64,000 nucleotides of DNA from Clostridia bacterium (GTDB taxonomy: Bacteria > Bacillota > Clostridia > Oscillospirales > CAG-272): NCBI GenBank assembly GCA_017451485.1, contig JAFTOG010000046.1, forward strand, positions 1 to 64,000. The letters are read 5' to 3'. The translations under genes were made by a program, and so were the position numbers. Under the pieces are notes generated by a model, which saw nothing but the letters and a program-made list of their open reading frames with translations, was not told where the DNA came from and searched no databases. Each line of letters starts with the position of its first letter. Positions within the stretch are counted from its first letter, which is position 1. Positions 1-12,300 of this stretch are shown piece after piece.

Positions 1-1
1 A

Positions 2-1168
2 CAGGCTGTTGCTCAGGGAGCAGGAGCAGTACAGGGAGCACCGAAGACAAAAGCAAAGGAAACAGCAGAAGAGGCAACAGAGGAAAGAGCCCCGAGATTC
101 TGTATGCTGAGCAGAATAGACGAAAATAAAAGGATATATGAGGCAAGAAGGTTTGAGAGTGAGGTAAGCCTGAAGAAGTTTTGTGACAGCTTCAGGAACT
201 ATGCAGCAAGTGAGCTCAGACTGTATTACGATATAAAGGATATACGACGCTTCATAGCGGGAATGGCAGTAAGCCCGATAATCATATTACAGGGTATGTC
301 AGGAACAGGTAAGACATCCTTAGCCCATGCAATGGGCTCCTTTGTAAGGAATACATCAACAGTAATACCCGTACAGCCAATGTGGAAGGAAAGAACAGAC
401 CTATTGGGATATTACAACGAGTTTACAAAGAGATTTAATGAGACCCTGCTTCTTGAAAAGATGTATGAGGCAAATTACAGCAAGGACATATATGTCACGG
501 TGCTTGATGAAATGAATATAGCAAGAGTAGAATACTACTTTGCAGAATTTTTATCATTGCTTGAGCTTCCCAACCCGGATGAAAGATATATAGATGTAGT
601 ATCCGATGTATGGGAGAGTGACCCCGTACAGCTGAAGGACGGAAGAATAAAGCTTCCTGTAAATATGTGGTTTGTGGGAACGGCAAATAATGACGACTCC
701 ACCTTTGCCATATCGGATAAGGTATATGACCGAGCAATGATATTGAATCTTGATGAGAAATCGGAGAGATTTGTAGCACCGAGGACAAAGCCGATACCGA
801 TAACAGCAGAATATTTTAAGAAGCTGACGGAAGAGGCAATGCAGGAATATGAAATAACAGGAAGAAATATGAAGAGGTTAGAGGAGCTTGATAAGTATCT
901 GATAGACCATTTTCATATAACCTTCGGAAACCGAATAATGAAGCAGATAAGACAGTACATACCCGTATATGTAGGATGTGGAGGCGAGGAGCTTGATGCA
1001 CTTGACGATATACTGTCAAAGAAGATAATCAGAAAGCTGGAGACACAGAATCCGGTATATTTGAGGAGTGCAGCAGAGGGACTTTGCCAATATCTTGACG
1101 ATTTGTTCGGCTACGACAGAATGATACTTTGTAAAAACGCTATTCACCGTCTCGAAAGAAATGCGTGA
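2..1168 (+). CDS. McrB/MoxR-like AAA+ ATPase, 5' end missing
   Basis: The frame is open to the left window edge, so the ATG at 104 need not be the start. The upstream part codes a low-complexity Ala/Glu/Lys/Thr-rich stretch that looks like a linker. The ATPase core has a Walker A GMSGTGKTS (about 293-319), a Walker B VLDEMN (about 496-513) followed by ARVEYYFAEFLSLLE, which is typical of McrB-like AAA+ proteins, and a sensor-1 region WFVGTANND with a downstream arginine in DKVYDRA. Such ATPases remodel partner proteins. MoxR-type members often sit beside transglutaminase-domain membrane proteins, as here. The next gene begins 56 bases downstream on the same strand, so co-transcription is likely. 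Its partner and substrate are unknown. Confidence 0.85.
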   Translation, partial: QAVAQGAGAVQGAPKTKAKETAEEATEERAPRFCMLSRIDENKRIYEARRFESEVSLKKFCDSFRNYAASELRLYYDIKDIRRFIAGMAVSPIIILQGMSGTGKTSLAHAMGSFVRNTSTVIPVQPMWKERTDLLGYYNEFTKRFNETLLLEKMYEANYSKDIYVTVLDEMNIARVEYYFAEFLSLLELPNPDERYIDVVSDVWESDPVQLKDGRIKLPVNMWFVGTANNDDSTFAISDKVYDRAMILNLDEKSERFVAPRTKPIPITAEYFKKLTEEAMQEYEITGRNMKRLEELDKYLIDHFHITFGNRIMKQIRQYIPVYVGCGGEELDALDDILSKKIIRKLETQNPVYLRSAAEGLCQYLDDLFGYDRMILCKNAIHRLERNA

Positions 1169-1224
1169 TAGCTGAGATATAGGAAATCAACAACAATTTT
1201 TCAAACGGTTAGAAGAGTATAATT

Positions 1225-4200
1225 ATGACTAAGAAAATGATTTACATAATAGGTTCGGCTATTATAGGAATTGTATCAATGCTTGTAGTCATGCTTTCGC
1301 TGATAGGCACAGGAGCCATAGATGCGACACAGACAAAGCTTGTATATAAGTCAGCCTCGGCAGAGGGTGTCTATGATGGGTCGGCCCTTGTGAAAAACCA
1401 GTGGGAGCTGGTAGACGGACAGCTGAAAGAGGGTCATACTGCTAAGGTCAGTGTTACAGGCTCTCAGACAGATGTAGGTGTAAGCGATAACCATATTTCC
1501 GTTACCGTCATTGATGAGGACGGAGCTGATGTTACGGAATATTATACTATTGAATATCAGCCGGGAAAGCTTAAGGTTACTCCTCATTATCTGGAGATAA
1601 CGGCAGACAGTCTGGAAAAAACCTATGACGGACAGTCCTTGAAGTGTGAGACATACAAAATAACCGATGGCTCCGTGGTTGAGGGTCATATATTAAAGGC
1701 AACCTTTACAGGCTCTCAGCTTACTGTAGGCACATCCGTAAACAAGGTATCAGTAACCTTGACTGACGGAAACGGAAAGGATGTTTCGGGTAATTACACA
1801 GTAAAGTGTAATGACGGTACATTGAAGGTCGTTAAAAGACCTATTACCGTAACCTCAGCATCTGTTGAAAGGGTGTATGACGGACAGCCGATATCCTGTG
1901 ACGACTACTCCCTTACAAACGGTGAGCTTGTAACCGGACATACAATGAGATTTGATAATCCCTCCGTGATTTATAATACAGGAGAGGCTGATAACAGCTT
2001 TTCTGTGGCTATTTATGATGCCAATAACACGGATGTAACCTCAAATTATGATGTTACACGCTTGTTCGGTAAGCTTAAAATGCTTAAAATTCCCTTGACT
2101 GTGGAGACAGCAGGAGCTGTCAAGCTCTATGACGGAACACCTCTTATTAACAACACCTGGAGATTTATTTCCGGTGATGTTCTTGAGGGACATACAGTGG
2201 TTGCCGACTTCACAGGTGGGATTACAGCCTGTGGAAAGGTAGATAATACAGCTATATTCAGCGTTCTCGATGAAAACGGAAGAAATGTAACGCAGAACTA
2301 CGGTATAGAAATAGTTGCAGGAAAATTAGAGGTTACAAAGAGAGGCTTTGTTATTACAAGTGGAAGTGCATCCAAGGAATATGACGGCACTCCTCTTACA
2401 AATACCGATATTACCGTTCTTGACGGTACAGTGGCAGAGGGGCATACTATTACACTTACCTCTACTGCATCATTAACTAACGCCGGTGAGATTGATAATA
2501 CATTCCTTACTGTTATCCGTGACGAAAACGGTATAGATGTTACAGCAAACTATGAGCTTACGGTCTCCTATGGAAAGCTTACTGTTACAAAGAGAAGAAT
2601 GATAATATCAAGTGGTACATCCTCCAAGGAATTTGACGGTACTCCGCTTACAAATACTGCGACGGAGGTAATGTCGGGAGAGGTTGCCGAGGGACAGACA
2701 CTGACTCTTGTAACAACAGGCACAATTACCAATGTCGGTAGTGTTGATAACACATTTACAGCTTATATAAGCGATGGAAACGGTACAGATGTAACATCAA
2801 ACTACGAAATAGAAATGAGTGTCGGTACTCTTACTATCACTCCTACAAGGATACATATTTCAACAGCTTCTGCAATCAAGGAATATGACGGAACACCACT
2901 TACAGCTCCAATATATGAGATAATATCCGATACGGGAATTCAGAGCACACACAGTATTCAGAGTGCAGTAATGTCGTCCTCCATAACAAATGCAGGTCGT
3001 GTAACCAACAGCTTTGCTGAGTTTATTATAGTTGATGAAAACGGCACTGATGTGACATCCAATTATGAGATAACTACATCATACGGAGAATTAATAGTTC
3101 AGCCAAGGGAAATAGTTATCCGTACAGGAAGTGCAAGTAAGGACTATGACGGAGAGCCTCTTTCCTGTGATGAATGGGAGATTGTATCAATTACAGGTGT
3201 TCTTGACGGACATACAATAGAAGTTGCTGTTTCCGGTATGATAATTGAGCCCGGTCAGATCGATAATGTAATTGCAGAAACAATTATTACCGACAGAGAT
3301 GGAACAGAGGTAACAAGAAATTACAGCATCGTCGAGCAGCTTGGTAAGCTTACTGTAAAGGGCGAGCCTGTTACAGGAGGCTCTGATGCAAATAACAGCA
3401 ACCGTGGTGAAGCAGGAGAGGGAGCCCTTGACAGCTCCGGAAATATAGCAGGCGGAGAAAACGAGGATGTGCTTATGCTTGAGGTTAAGGCAAGCACAGA
3501 CGGTCTTATTTATCTGAAGCTCTCAAGCCTCGGGGATTATAACGGAATGAGGTGGGAGCCTGCTCCTTCATATGACAGACTTATTGCAGATACATATTCA
3601 CTTAATTACCTTAGTGGTATAGCTATGGCAGGAAGTGGAATCAACGGAAGCAATGTTGAGATAAAGAGCTACACCTCCGACTATGTACTCCCATCATATA
3701 TGAGCCTTGGCTCATATAATTATACCGTGCAGACAAGTGATACGGTATATGAGGGACAGGGAGACAATTATTCTATGTGCTATTACTCATATACAGGCAC
3801 AGGAACGGAGCTAAAGGGAAATCTCGGCAGCTATTCCTCCGATGAGGCATTGTACAGGGACCATGTATACAGCACATATCTTGAGATAGACAGTGAAACA
3901 AGAGCATATATTGACAATGTGATACAGGAGCAGGGCATATCAGCCTCCGATCCCGATGTAATCACAAAGGTGGCAGAGTATATAAGAGGCTCTGCAGAAT
4001 ACAATTTAGAATATGATAAGGCACTTGATTCAGAGGAAAACAAGGTCATTGCCTTTCTTGAAACATATAAGGAAGGAATTTGTCAGCATTATGCCTCTGC
4101 AGGCGTGCTTATGTACCGAGCTCTCGGTATTCCTGCAAGATATACAGTGGGATACTGTGTGGATGCAAAAACAGGAGAGTGGGTAGAGGTCAGTGCTATG

Positions 4201-6300
4201 CAGGCTCACGCTTGGGTTGAGATCTACATTGACGAGGTGGGTTGGATAGCTGTTGATGTAACAGGCTCAGACTCTGACGGAGACCTTCCCGGTGGTGGCT
4301 CAGGCGACGGATCGGGCAGTGGCTCAGGTGATGGTTCAGGTAGTGGCTCAGGTGGTGGCTCAGGCGACGGTTCGGGCAGTGGCTCAGGTGATGGATCAGG
4401 TGACGGTTCAGGCAGTGGCTCAGGTGATGGATCAGGTGACGGATCGGGCAGTGGCTCAGGTGACGGTTCAGGCAGTGGCTCAGGTGACGGATCAGGCAGT
4501 GGATCGGGTGATGGATCAGGCAGTGGATCAGGTAGTGGATCGGGCAGTGGATCAGGAAGTGGATCGGGCAGTGGATCAGGCAGTGGCTCAGGCAGTGGAT
4601 CGGGCAGTGGATCAGGCAGTGCAGGAAACTCCTCAGAGTCCAATATTTCAGGCCCTCCCTCCGATATGGAACCAACAACCGTCGCTCGGGTAAAGGCTAA
4701 GCATACAGGTGTTGTATATCTTCGAGGAGCAAGTTCAGGAGACTATACTGGAAAGGGCTGGAGCTCTGCTATCGCATACAACAGATTGCTTGCCGACACC
4801 TACAGTGCTAATTATCTTACATCTATCGCAATTAAAAACAGTGGCTTAAAAAGTGTACTTATGGAAATAAAAACCGAGAACAGCTCTCTGTATTTGCTTC
4901 CATATTATACCTCGGCTGAGATGTTTGATTACGATATACAGACAAACGATGTTATATACAGTGGCACATCAACAGAATATTCTCTTTATTATCTCGTTTA
5001 TAGCGGAGATGGAAGTGACATTACAGGTATGCTTGGAGATTATTCGGATGATGAGCTTGCATACAGAGAATTTGTATATTCACATTATCTTACAGTAGAC
5101 GATGAGACAAGAGCCTATATGAACGATGTTATATCTGCAAATGGCTTTAGCTCTGATGATCCGGAAATTGTAAGTAAAATTACTGAGTATATTAAGGGCT
5201 CTGCAGAGTACGATCTTGAATATGACAGAAATCTTGACAAGGAGAGTAATATAGTAATAGCATTCCTTGACAGATACAAGGTAGGCATTTGTCAGCACTA
5301 CGCTTCCGCCGGAGTGCTTATGTTCCGTTCACTCGGTATTCCGGCAAGATATACAACTGGATTTGTATGTAATGCAGAGGAGAATGAGTGGGTTGATGTA
5401 ACCACAAAGGAGGCTCACGCCTGGGTTGAAATATATATTGACGGAATAGGATGGATGCCCGTCGATGTTACAGGAGGCTCAGGAGGTGCAGGAGGTGGAG
5501 GCTCCACCGGAAACAATCCTAACGGAATTAAGAAATCAATACGCCCCGATAATGTGTCCAAAAAATATGATGGCACACCCTTAGTGGCACAGAACACCAT
5601 TGTAGGTATAAATGATCTTTTAGATGATGGATATACATACGAAGCTGTTGTAAGGGGAGAAAGAACACTGGCTGGAAAGAGCAATAGCTATATCGAAAGC
5701 TTTACCCTTTATGATTCGGATGGCAATGATGTTACAGATCAGTATAATTTCCAATATACAGTGGGAACAGTTCATGTGTATATTGAGGAGCTCTATATTA
5801 CCACAGGCTCAGCTACAGAACTGTATAACGGCACAGCAATAACATCTGAGGAGTGTTCATATACCGGCAATCTCTTGTACGGGCATACAGTAACAAAGCT
5901 GGAGACCAAGGGATCGATTGTCAATGTTGGAACAGTAGCCAATACATATGATATTGAAATCAAGGATGCAAGTGGCAATGATGTGACCGATTATTATAAG
6001 TTAAATAACACATACGGTCGTATTACCGTAACACCGAGAACATTGCACATTGTAGCAAATTCCGATACAAAGGAGTATGACGGTACACCTCTTACAAACT
6101 CCGGTTATACACTTTCAGGTTCTGTAGCACGGGGAGATGTTATAGTGGTAATCATAGAGGGCACGCAGACCAAGGTTGGTAAGAGTGCCAACACCGTTAC
6201 TGATATAGAAATAAATAACGCACAGGGTAATGATGTTACCGGAAACTATATTATCACATTTGAAAACGGAGAGCTTTTTGTAGCTCCGAGGATTTTATAA
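1225..6300 (+). CDS. Giant surface protein: YDG repeats plus two transglutaminase-like domains
   Basis: This 1691-residue protein has an N-terminal membrane segment (about residues 5-30) with no lipobox or clear sortase signal. I count eight repeats of about 85 residues with the core K-x-YDGTPLT and an ending like GKLTVT, as in YDG/MBG-type bacterial surface repeats. Two transglutaminase-like cores follow, separated by a Gly/Ser/Asp linker of about 110 residues, then three more YDG repeats. Candidate catalytic triads are complete in both cores: Cys953/His995/Asp1011 (GICQHYASAG, AHAWVEIYID) and Cys1356/His1398/Asp1414. The protein probably acts outside the cell as a protease, amidase or crosslinker. 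The function is inferred from the fold only. It is followed 16 bases later by a related, larger gene. Confidence 0.8.
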   Translation: MTKKMIYIIGSAIIGIVSMLVVMLSLIGTGAIDATQTKLVYKSASAEGVYDGSALVKNQWELVDGQLKEGHTAKVSVTGSQTDVGVSDNHISVTVIDEDGADVTEYYTIEYQPGKLKVTPHYLEITADSLEKTYDGQSLKCETYKITDGSVVEGHILKATFTGSQLTVGTSVNKVSVTLTDGNGKDVSGNYTVKCNDGTLKVVKRPITVTSASVERVYDGQPISCDDYSLTNGELVTGHTMRFDNPSVIYNTGEADNSFSVAIYDANNTDVTSNYDVTRLFGKLKMLKIPLTVETAGAVKLYDGTPLINNTWRFISGDVLEGHTVVADFTGGITACGKVDNTAIFSVLDENGRNVTQNYGIEIVAGKLEVTKRGFVITSGSASKEYDGTPLTNTDITVLDGTVAEGHTITLTSTASLTNAGEIDNTFLTVIRDENGIDVTANYELTVSYGKLTVTKRRMIISSGTSSKEFDGTPLTNTATEVMSGEVAEGQTLTLVTTGTITNVGSVDNTFTAYISDGNGTDVTSNYEIEMSVGTLTITPTRIHISTASAIKEYDGTPLTAPIYEIISDTGIQSTHSIQSAVMSSSITNAGRVTNSFAEFIIVDENGTDVTSNYEITTSYGELIVQPREIVIRTGSASKDYDGEPLSCDEWEIVSITGVLDGHTIEVAVSGMIIEPGQIDNVIAETIITDRDGTEVTRNYSIVEQLGKLTVKGEPVTGGSDANNSNRGEAGEGALDSSGNIAGGENEDVLMLEVKASTDGLIYLKLSSLGDYNGMRWEPAPSYDRLIADTYSLNYLSGIAMAGSGINGSNVEIKSYTSDYVLPSYMSLGSYNYTVQTSDTVYEGQGDNYSMCYYSYTGTGTELKGNLGSYSSDEALYRDHVYSTYLEIDSETRAYIDNVIQEQGISASDPDVITKVAEYIRGSAEYNLEYDKALDSEENKVIAFLETYKEGICQHYASAGVLMYRALGIPARYTVGYCVDAKTGEWVEVSAMQAHAWVEIYIDEVGWIAVDVTGSDSDGDLPGGGSGDGSGSGSGDGSGSGSGGGSGDGSGSGSGDGSGDGSGSGSGDGSGDGSGSGSGDGSGSGSGDGSGSGSGDGSGSGSGSGSGSGSGSGSGSGSGSGSGSGSGSGSGSAGNSSESNISGPPSDMEPTTVARVKAKHTGVVYLRGASSGDYTGKGWSSAIAYNRLLADTYSANYLTSIAIKNSGLKSVLMEIKTENSSLYLLPYYTSAEMFDYDIQTNDVIYSGTSTEYSLYYLVYSGDGSDITGMLGDYSDDELAYREFVYSHYLTVDDETRAYMNDVISANGFSSDDPEIVSKITEYIKGSAEYDLEYDRNLDKESNIVIAFLDRYKVGICQHYASAGVLMFRSLGIPARYTTGFVCNAEENEWVDVTTKEAHAWVEIYIDGIGWMPVDVTGGSGGAGGGGSTGNNPNGIKKSIRPDNVSKKYDGTPLVAQNTIVGINDLLDDGYTYEAVVRGERTLAGKSNSYIESFTLYDSDGNDVTDQYNFQYTVGTVHVYIEELYITTGSATELYNGTAITSEECSYTGNLLYGHTVTKLETKGSIVNVGTVANTYDIEIKDASGNDVTDYYKLNNTYGRITVTPRTLHIVANSDTKEYDGTPLTNSGYTLSGSVARGDVIVVIIEGTQTKVGKSANTVTDIEINNAQGNDVTGNYIITFENGELFVAPRIL
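4288..4620 (+). repeat. In-frame tandem repeat coding a Gly/Ser/Asp linker
   Basis: Imperfect 6-base units (GGCAGT, GGATCA, GGTGAC and variants) are tandemly repeated and code for GSGSGDG-type sequence between the two transglutaminase-like domains. Asp-containing units dominate the first half and pure Gly-Ser units the second half, which suggests stepwise expansion. The frame is preserved. The region also opens long meaningless frames on both strands (Pro/Leu-rich and Val/Gln-rich), which are artefacts of the repeat. Length variation between strains would be expected from slippage. Confidence 0.9.
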
Positions 6301-6316
6301 GAAAGGTTAGGACAGT

Positions 6317-9300
6317 ATGCAATACGATAAATATTACAAACGGATATCTGTTATTGCTAATATTTTCAAAACGATCAAGCATTTTCGTGCATTGATCATC
6401 TCTGTCGTGTCTGTAATTATTGCCTTAACCTCGGGCTACCTCGGTACTCAGGGTATTGTATATGATAGCGAGGAGTGTCCGGCATCATTCGAATACGGAG
6501 CAGAATTTACATACGAGGCAAATGCTCTTTTCCAGGATGTAGTATACGAGTTCTCATCGGATAAGGATTTTACAACTGTTTTAGAGGAAATGCCCAGATT
6601 CCCGGGAGAATACTATGTAAGAGCAGTTTCAACATCCTCCTTTGGTAATCCACGGTACGGAGATACTCACGCATTTACAATCCTGCCCAAAAAACTGGAT
6701 GTAAAGGTAAAGCAGCAGAGCATTTTGTACGGTGATACACCATCGGTAACGGCAAGCCTTATAGAAGGGGATGAAATATACTGCACCGATTATATCTATG
6801 AGGATATATCCCAGGTCAGCACTACTATACAGCCGGTAAAGGATTCCATAATCATTACCGACTCAGAGGGCAACGATATTACATGGGCGTATGATGTTAA
6901 CCCCGTAACAAGTACAATAGACCTTACTACAAGAGAAATAACCGTAACGGTAGGGGATGCGTCCGATATATATGATGCCTTGCCATTTATGTATGATGGA
7001 TATGAGCTTAGCGGAGGCACACTCGCCTACGGCAATACAGATAAATCCGACAAGCTTATTGCTACCTTCAAGGATTCCATCACCAATGTTGGTGAAATAA
7101 AAAATATCCCTTCTTTCTGTGTTGTAAATGCAGAGGGAAAGGATGTATCAGCACACTATAACATAAGGGTGAGAGAGGGTACGCTGACTGTAAATAAGCG
7201 ACCTGTACAGATTAATATCGGAAATGCTGAATTTGAATACGACGGAGCAGAGCATAAATATACCGATTTTGAAATAGACAGCACAACTCAGGTGGTAGAG
7301 GGTCATACCGTTACCGTTTCCGAAAGTGTTGGTATAACAGATAGTGGAAGTGCCACAAATATAATCGGCTTCATTATCACCGACAGCGAGGGAAATGATG
7401 TAACCTCAAACTACTCGATATTCCTGACAGAGGCTACTATTACAGTAACTCCGAGAAAAATCACTGTTGCGACAGGAAACGGCGAGTGGGTATATGACGG
7501 TGCTCAGCATGAAAACAAGGAATACGAAATAGTATCCGAAACAGGACTCGTGGAGGGAGATTCCTCCCATATTACAACCAATACCGTAGTTAAGGATGCA
7601 AACGGTGACGGTGTTGCAAATGAAATTGTCCTGAGCATAAAGAAATCAGATAACACAGATAACACAAAAAATTACGAAATAACATACGAAAAGGGTAATC
7701 TTAAGGTAAATAAGAAGCCTATAAGCATTTCTACCGAGGATCATATATTTGAGTATAACGGAGATGAAAACAGCTGGGAGATATATGCTATCTCTGCTGA
7801 TACTCCTCTTGTCAATGGACATTCCTCCTCCGTAAATACAAAGACCTCAGTAAAAAATGTAAGTCAGGGACAGATTGACAACACAATCACCCTTACGATA
7901 AAGGACGGAGCAGATACAGATGTTACGGCGAACTATGAGATAAGTACAATAAGCCTGGGTAAGCTTTCTGTAGCTCCAAGACCAATTACAGTTACTCCGG
8001 TCAGCTGTGAAAAAATTTATGACGGCACTCCACTTATCGGTAACGGTATTACTGTTGATAACATAGTGCCGGGCCATGTGGGAGGTGCCACAGTCCTCGG
8101 CTCTCAGACAAATGTAGGTGTGGCAGTATCCACAGTTGATTCAGCTACATTTACCGTAGCTAAGGGTGAGGAATCCATAGATACCTCCAACTATCAGATT
8201 ACCTATATGCCCGGTATACTTACTGTAACCAAGCGTGATGTAAATATTATCACATCGGATGCAAGCTGGGTATATGACGGTGCACCACATTTTTCAAATG
8301 ACCACGAGATATCAACCGATACACCTCTTGTAGAGGGTCATACAACCGTAGTAACTGCCAATATCTCTGTTACAACTGTATCGGAGGGAGTGGTGGAAAA
8401 CACTCTTACAATAGATATACTGGACAGCAATGAAAACAATGTTACAGAAAACTATGAGATATCCTACGAATACGGAGGCCTTACAATAAACCCAAGACCG
8501 GTAACAGTCATTTCCCGGGATAAGAGCTGGGTATATGATGGGGCATCTCATCAATGGACAGGACACGATGTATCTACCGATACACCGTTGGTTGACGGAC
8601 ATTATACAGAAGCACTTACAGGTGTGGAGATTGTAAATGTATTGGACGGACCGAAGGATAATGATATTACAGTGGCTATTAAGAATGACCTCGGTATTGA
8701 TATGACGGAGAATTACATCATATCATATACCCCGGGCACCCTTACTGTAACCCCAAGACCTGTAAAGATTATTACTGACAGCAAGAGCTGGATGTATGAT
8801 ACAAGCTCTCATTTATGGAGTGGACACACAGTATCATCCGAGACTCCGTTAGTAAGTGGACATGTAACATCAGCATCCTCCAAGGCATCTGTTTCCACAG
8901 TTGGAGAGGGAGAGGTTGACAATATCCTTGAGATAAGCATTTTCAGTGGAAATACAAATGTAACCTCAAACTATGATATAACATATGAATGTGGAAAGCT
9001 CAGTATCTATCCCCGTCCTATTACTGTTACAACAGGTACAGCAAGCTGGACCTATGATGGAGAGGTACATAGCTTTACGGAGCATACAGTTAGCTGTAGC
9101 TACGGACTTATAACATCTCATTGCTCCGAGGTGTCCACCTTTACAGAGATTGTAAATACCTGGGATGGACCAACGGATAATATACTTACCGTTATTATGA
9201 AGGATGCAGACGGTAGCGATATTACAGAAAACTATGCTATTACATATAATTACGGTACTCTCAACATTACTCCAAGACCTGTTACGATAATAACAAGTAA

Positions 9301-12300
9301 CAATAGCTGGACCTATGACGGAGAGGCACACAGCAGTCCGGAGCATTATGTACACGGGGATACTCCCCTTGTGGAGGGACACACAACAGAGGCGACAGAC
9401 TGTACGGAAATAACAAATGTATGGGATGGCCCTGCCTCCAATATTCTTGCTGTAAAGATAAAGAATGCAGACGGCGAGAATATGACAGATAACTATTCCA
9501 TAGCTTATGAGTACGGCATTCTCACCGTTGATCCAAGACCGGTCACAATAGTAACAGAGGATAATAATTGGATCTATGATGGAGAGATACACAGCTGGAC
9601 CGGTCATAAGGTGTCGGAGCATACTCCTCTTGTAGTCGGACATCATACTGAGGTTACAAGCTCCACATTTGTTACAAATGTATGGGATAGTGGATTTAAC
9701 TATTTGACAGTGGAGATTAAGGACAGTGCAAACAGCGATATGACGCCTAACTATATCATATCGTATGAATACGGCACCCTGACCATTGAACCAAGACCCA
9801 TAACCGTTGTAACATATAGTGCTGTATGGATATATGACGGAATAGCTCATTCAAATATAGGACACCATGTATCCGAGAATACTCCACTTGTATCAGGTCA
9901 TACAACACAGGCAAGCGGATGGGCTACAATTACAGATGTCCTTGATGGACCGAAGGATAATACAGCCACAATAACAGTTTTGGATTCCGGAGAAAACGAT
10001 ATAACGGAAAACTACAACATCAGTTTAGATTGTGGAACCCTTACTATTATTCCTAAGCCCATACACATAATCACAGGGGAATATAGCTGGGTATATGACG
10101 GTGAGGAGCACTTCTGTACAAATCACACGGTTGACCCGTCTACTCCTCTGGTAAGCGGTCATACAACATCAGTAAATGAATATGCTGTTATTACAAATGT
10201 ATCCGAGGGACCTAAGGACAATGCCCTTGACATACTTATAATAGAAGAATTGACAGGAGCTGACAAGACCTCCAACTATGATATCATGTATACGGAGGGT
10301 AAGCTCACAGTAACAAGGCGTCCTATTACAGTTCTTACAGGTAGCAACAGGTGGGAATATGACGGTGAAGCACATTCCGAAAGGAGTGGAGAGGTAACCT
10401 CTGAGCTTAAGCTTGTTGACGGACATAGACTCAGTGCCGAGGAATGGACAGAGATAACCGATGTAGGAACATGTGAAAATGTACTTGTATTAAAGGTTGT
10501 GGATGATAATTATGATTATACCAATAACTACGATATAAGCTATGTAAACGGACAGCTTGAAATCTACAGAAGAGAAATAAATGTTATAGCAGATTACGGA
10601 AGCAAGGAGTATGACGGCACACCCCTTACAGCTCCCGGAGTTACTACAGAAAGATTGCTTCCCATTCATAATCTTACAGCTACAACATCAGGCTCGCAGA
10701 CCAACGCAGGTGTCTCGCCCAATGTGGTAGTGCCGGGAAGTGTGGTAATAACCGATGCTCAGGGTAATGATGTAAGTGGAAATTACAGTGTTACTTTTGT
10801 TGATAACTGGCTTCAGGTATTCCCAAGAAGAATTACAATAACCTCAGCCGATGACACAAAGGAATATGACGGAACTCCTCTTATAAACAGCAATCACACA
10901 GCGTCTGAAAATGCAATGGTGCTTGACCACACATATACAGTTTCCGTTGTAGGCACAGGCACAAATGCAGGACTTTATATAAACACTATTGTCAAATCAA
11001 GCTTTAAGGTCGTTGACGGACAGGGAAATGATGTTACATACAACTATGCTCCTTCATATGTGCAGGGAAATCTTGAAATTACACCGATTCCCATAACAAT
11101 CACTACGGGTAGTGCACAAAAGCTTTATGACGGTACGCCACTTACATGTGATGAGCACAGTATAACATCTGAAAAGACACTTCTGATAGGACATACATAT
11201 ACCGTAACTGTTGACGGTACAATGACGAGAAGTGGTCATTCTCCCAACACAGTAGATATTCCGTCTCTTGCCATTACCGATGCTCAAGGACATAATATGA
11301 ATATGAACTATGATGTAACCTATGAGTTCGGTGATCTGTTTGTCGTGCCATATGCTATCATAAAGGTAGAAACAGGCTCGGCTGAAAAGGAATATGATGG
11401 TGATCCCCTTACCAATGACCAAGCAACCTGGACAGTTATAGAAGGAGCATTCTGTGAAGGTCACGGAATAGCGTCAATAACTGCTACCGGTACAATTACC
11501 GACCCCGGAATAGTTGATAACACTTATGAAATAATTATTACCGACGGAGATGGTAATGATGTCAGTGCTTACTATATGGTAGAGCATCGTCTTGGCAGCC
11601 TTGTAGTTATAGGCGATAATCAAGGTGGTGGTTCCGGTGGAGGAGGCTCCGGTGATGAAGGAGGTTCCGGTGGTGAAGGTGGCTCCGGTGGTGAAGGTGG
11701 CTCCGGTGGAGGCTCTCCTGATATTGACGATTCAGGAAATATCGGTGGCTCTGATTCGGATTCCTCCGGTGGAGAAGATGATCCTGTTCTTACCATTGAA
11801 ATCAAGTCAAGCGTTTCCGGAGTGGTATATCTTAAATATAAATCATCTAAGGATTATACCGGCACAAATTGGGAGCTTGGTACTCCGTATCATAACCTTC
11901 TTGATGATAAGTATAGCTATGACTATCTTGCAGGCATAGCAATTCAATCATCCGGAGTTGATTCAGCAACAGCTCTTATCAAACTACACGGAACACAGTA
12001 TTTCTTACCCTGCTATTATGCTTACGGAGATTATAACTATAATATCCAAACAAGTGATGTAAAGAATGTTGGTGATATTATGGATATGACAGTAGCTTAT
12101 TATCCGTATTCAGGCTATGGAAATGATCTTACAGGTAATCTTGGCGACTATTCCGACGAGGAGCTCGCATACAGAGAATTTGTATATGCAAATTATCTCT
12201 CTATTGATGCCGAAACAGAGGCATACCTGCTGTCTATAATTGCAGAGCAGGGCTTTGATGCTGATGATGAGGATATAATTTCATTGGTGGAGGCATATAT

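Noticed and set aside
4196..4693. Long open frames on both strands (Pro/Leu-, His/Cys- and Val/Gln-rich) over the Gly/Ser linker
   Set aside because: They arise because the 6-base repeat has no stop in several frames. There are no ribosome binding sites, and the linker frame is continuous with the flanking enzyme domains.
1225..6300. Frameshift or assembly fusion suspected because two transglutaminase domains occur in one protein
   Set aside because: The reading frame is uninterrupted, both domains differ in sequence and the linker is in frame, so a true tandem duplication is more likely.
8966..9850. 294-residue open frame antisense to the YDG repeats
   Set aside because: It shows a repeated Tyr/Ile/Cys-rich pattern mirroring the sense repeats and has no ribosome binding site or known domain.
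11620..11805. Pro/Glu/Ser-rich frame antisense to the linker in the second giant gene
   Set aside because: It is the reverse complement of Gly/Ser codons and has no start signal.
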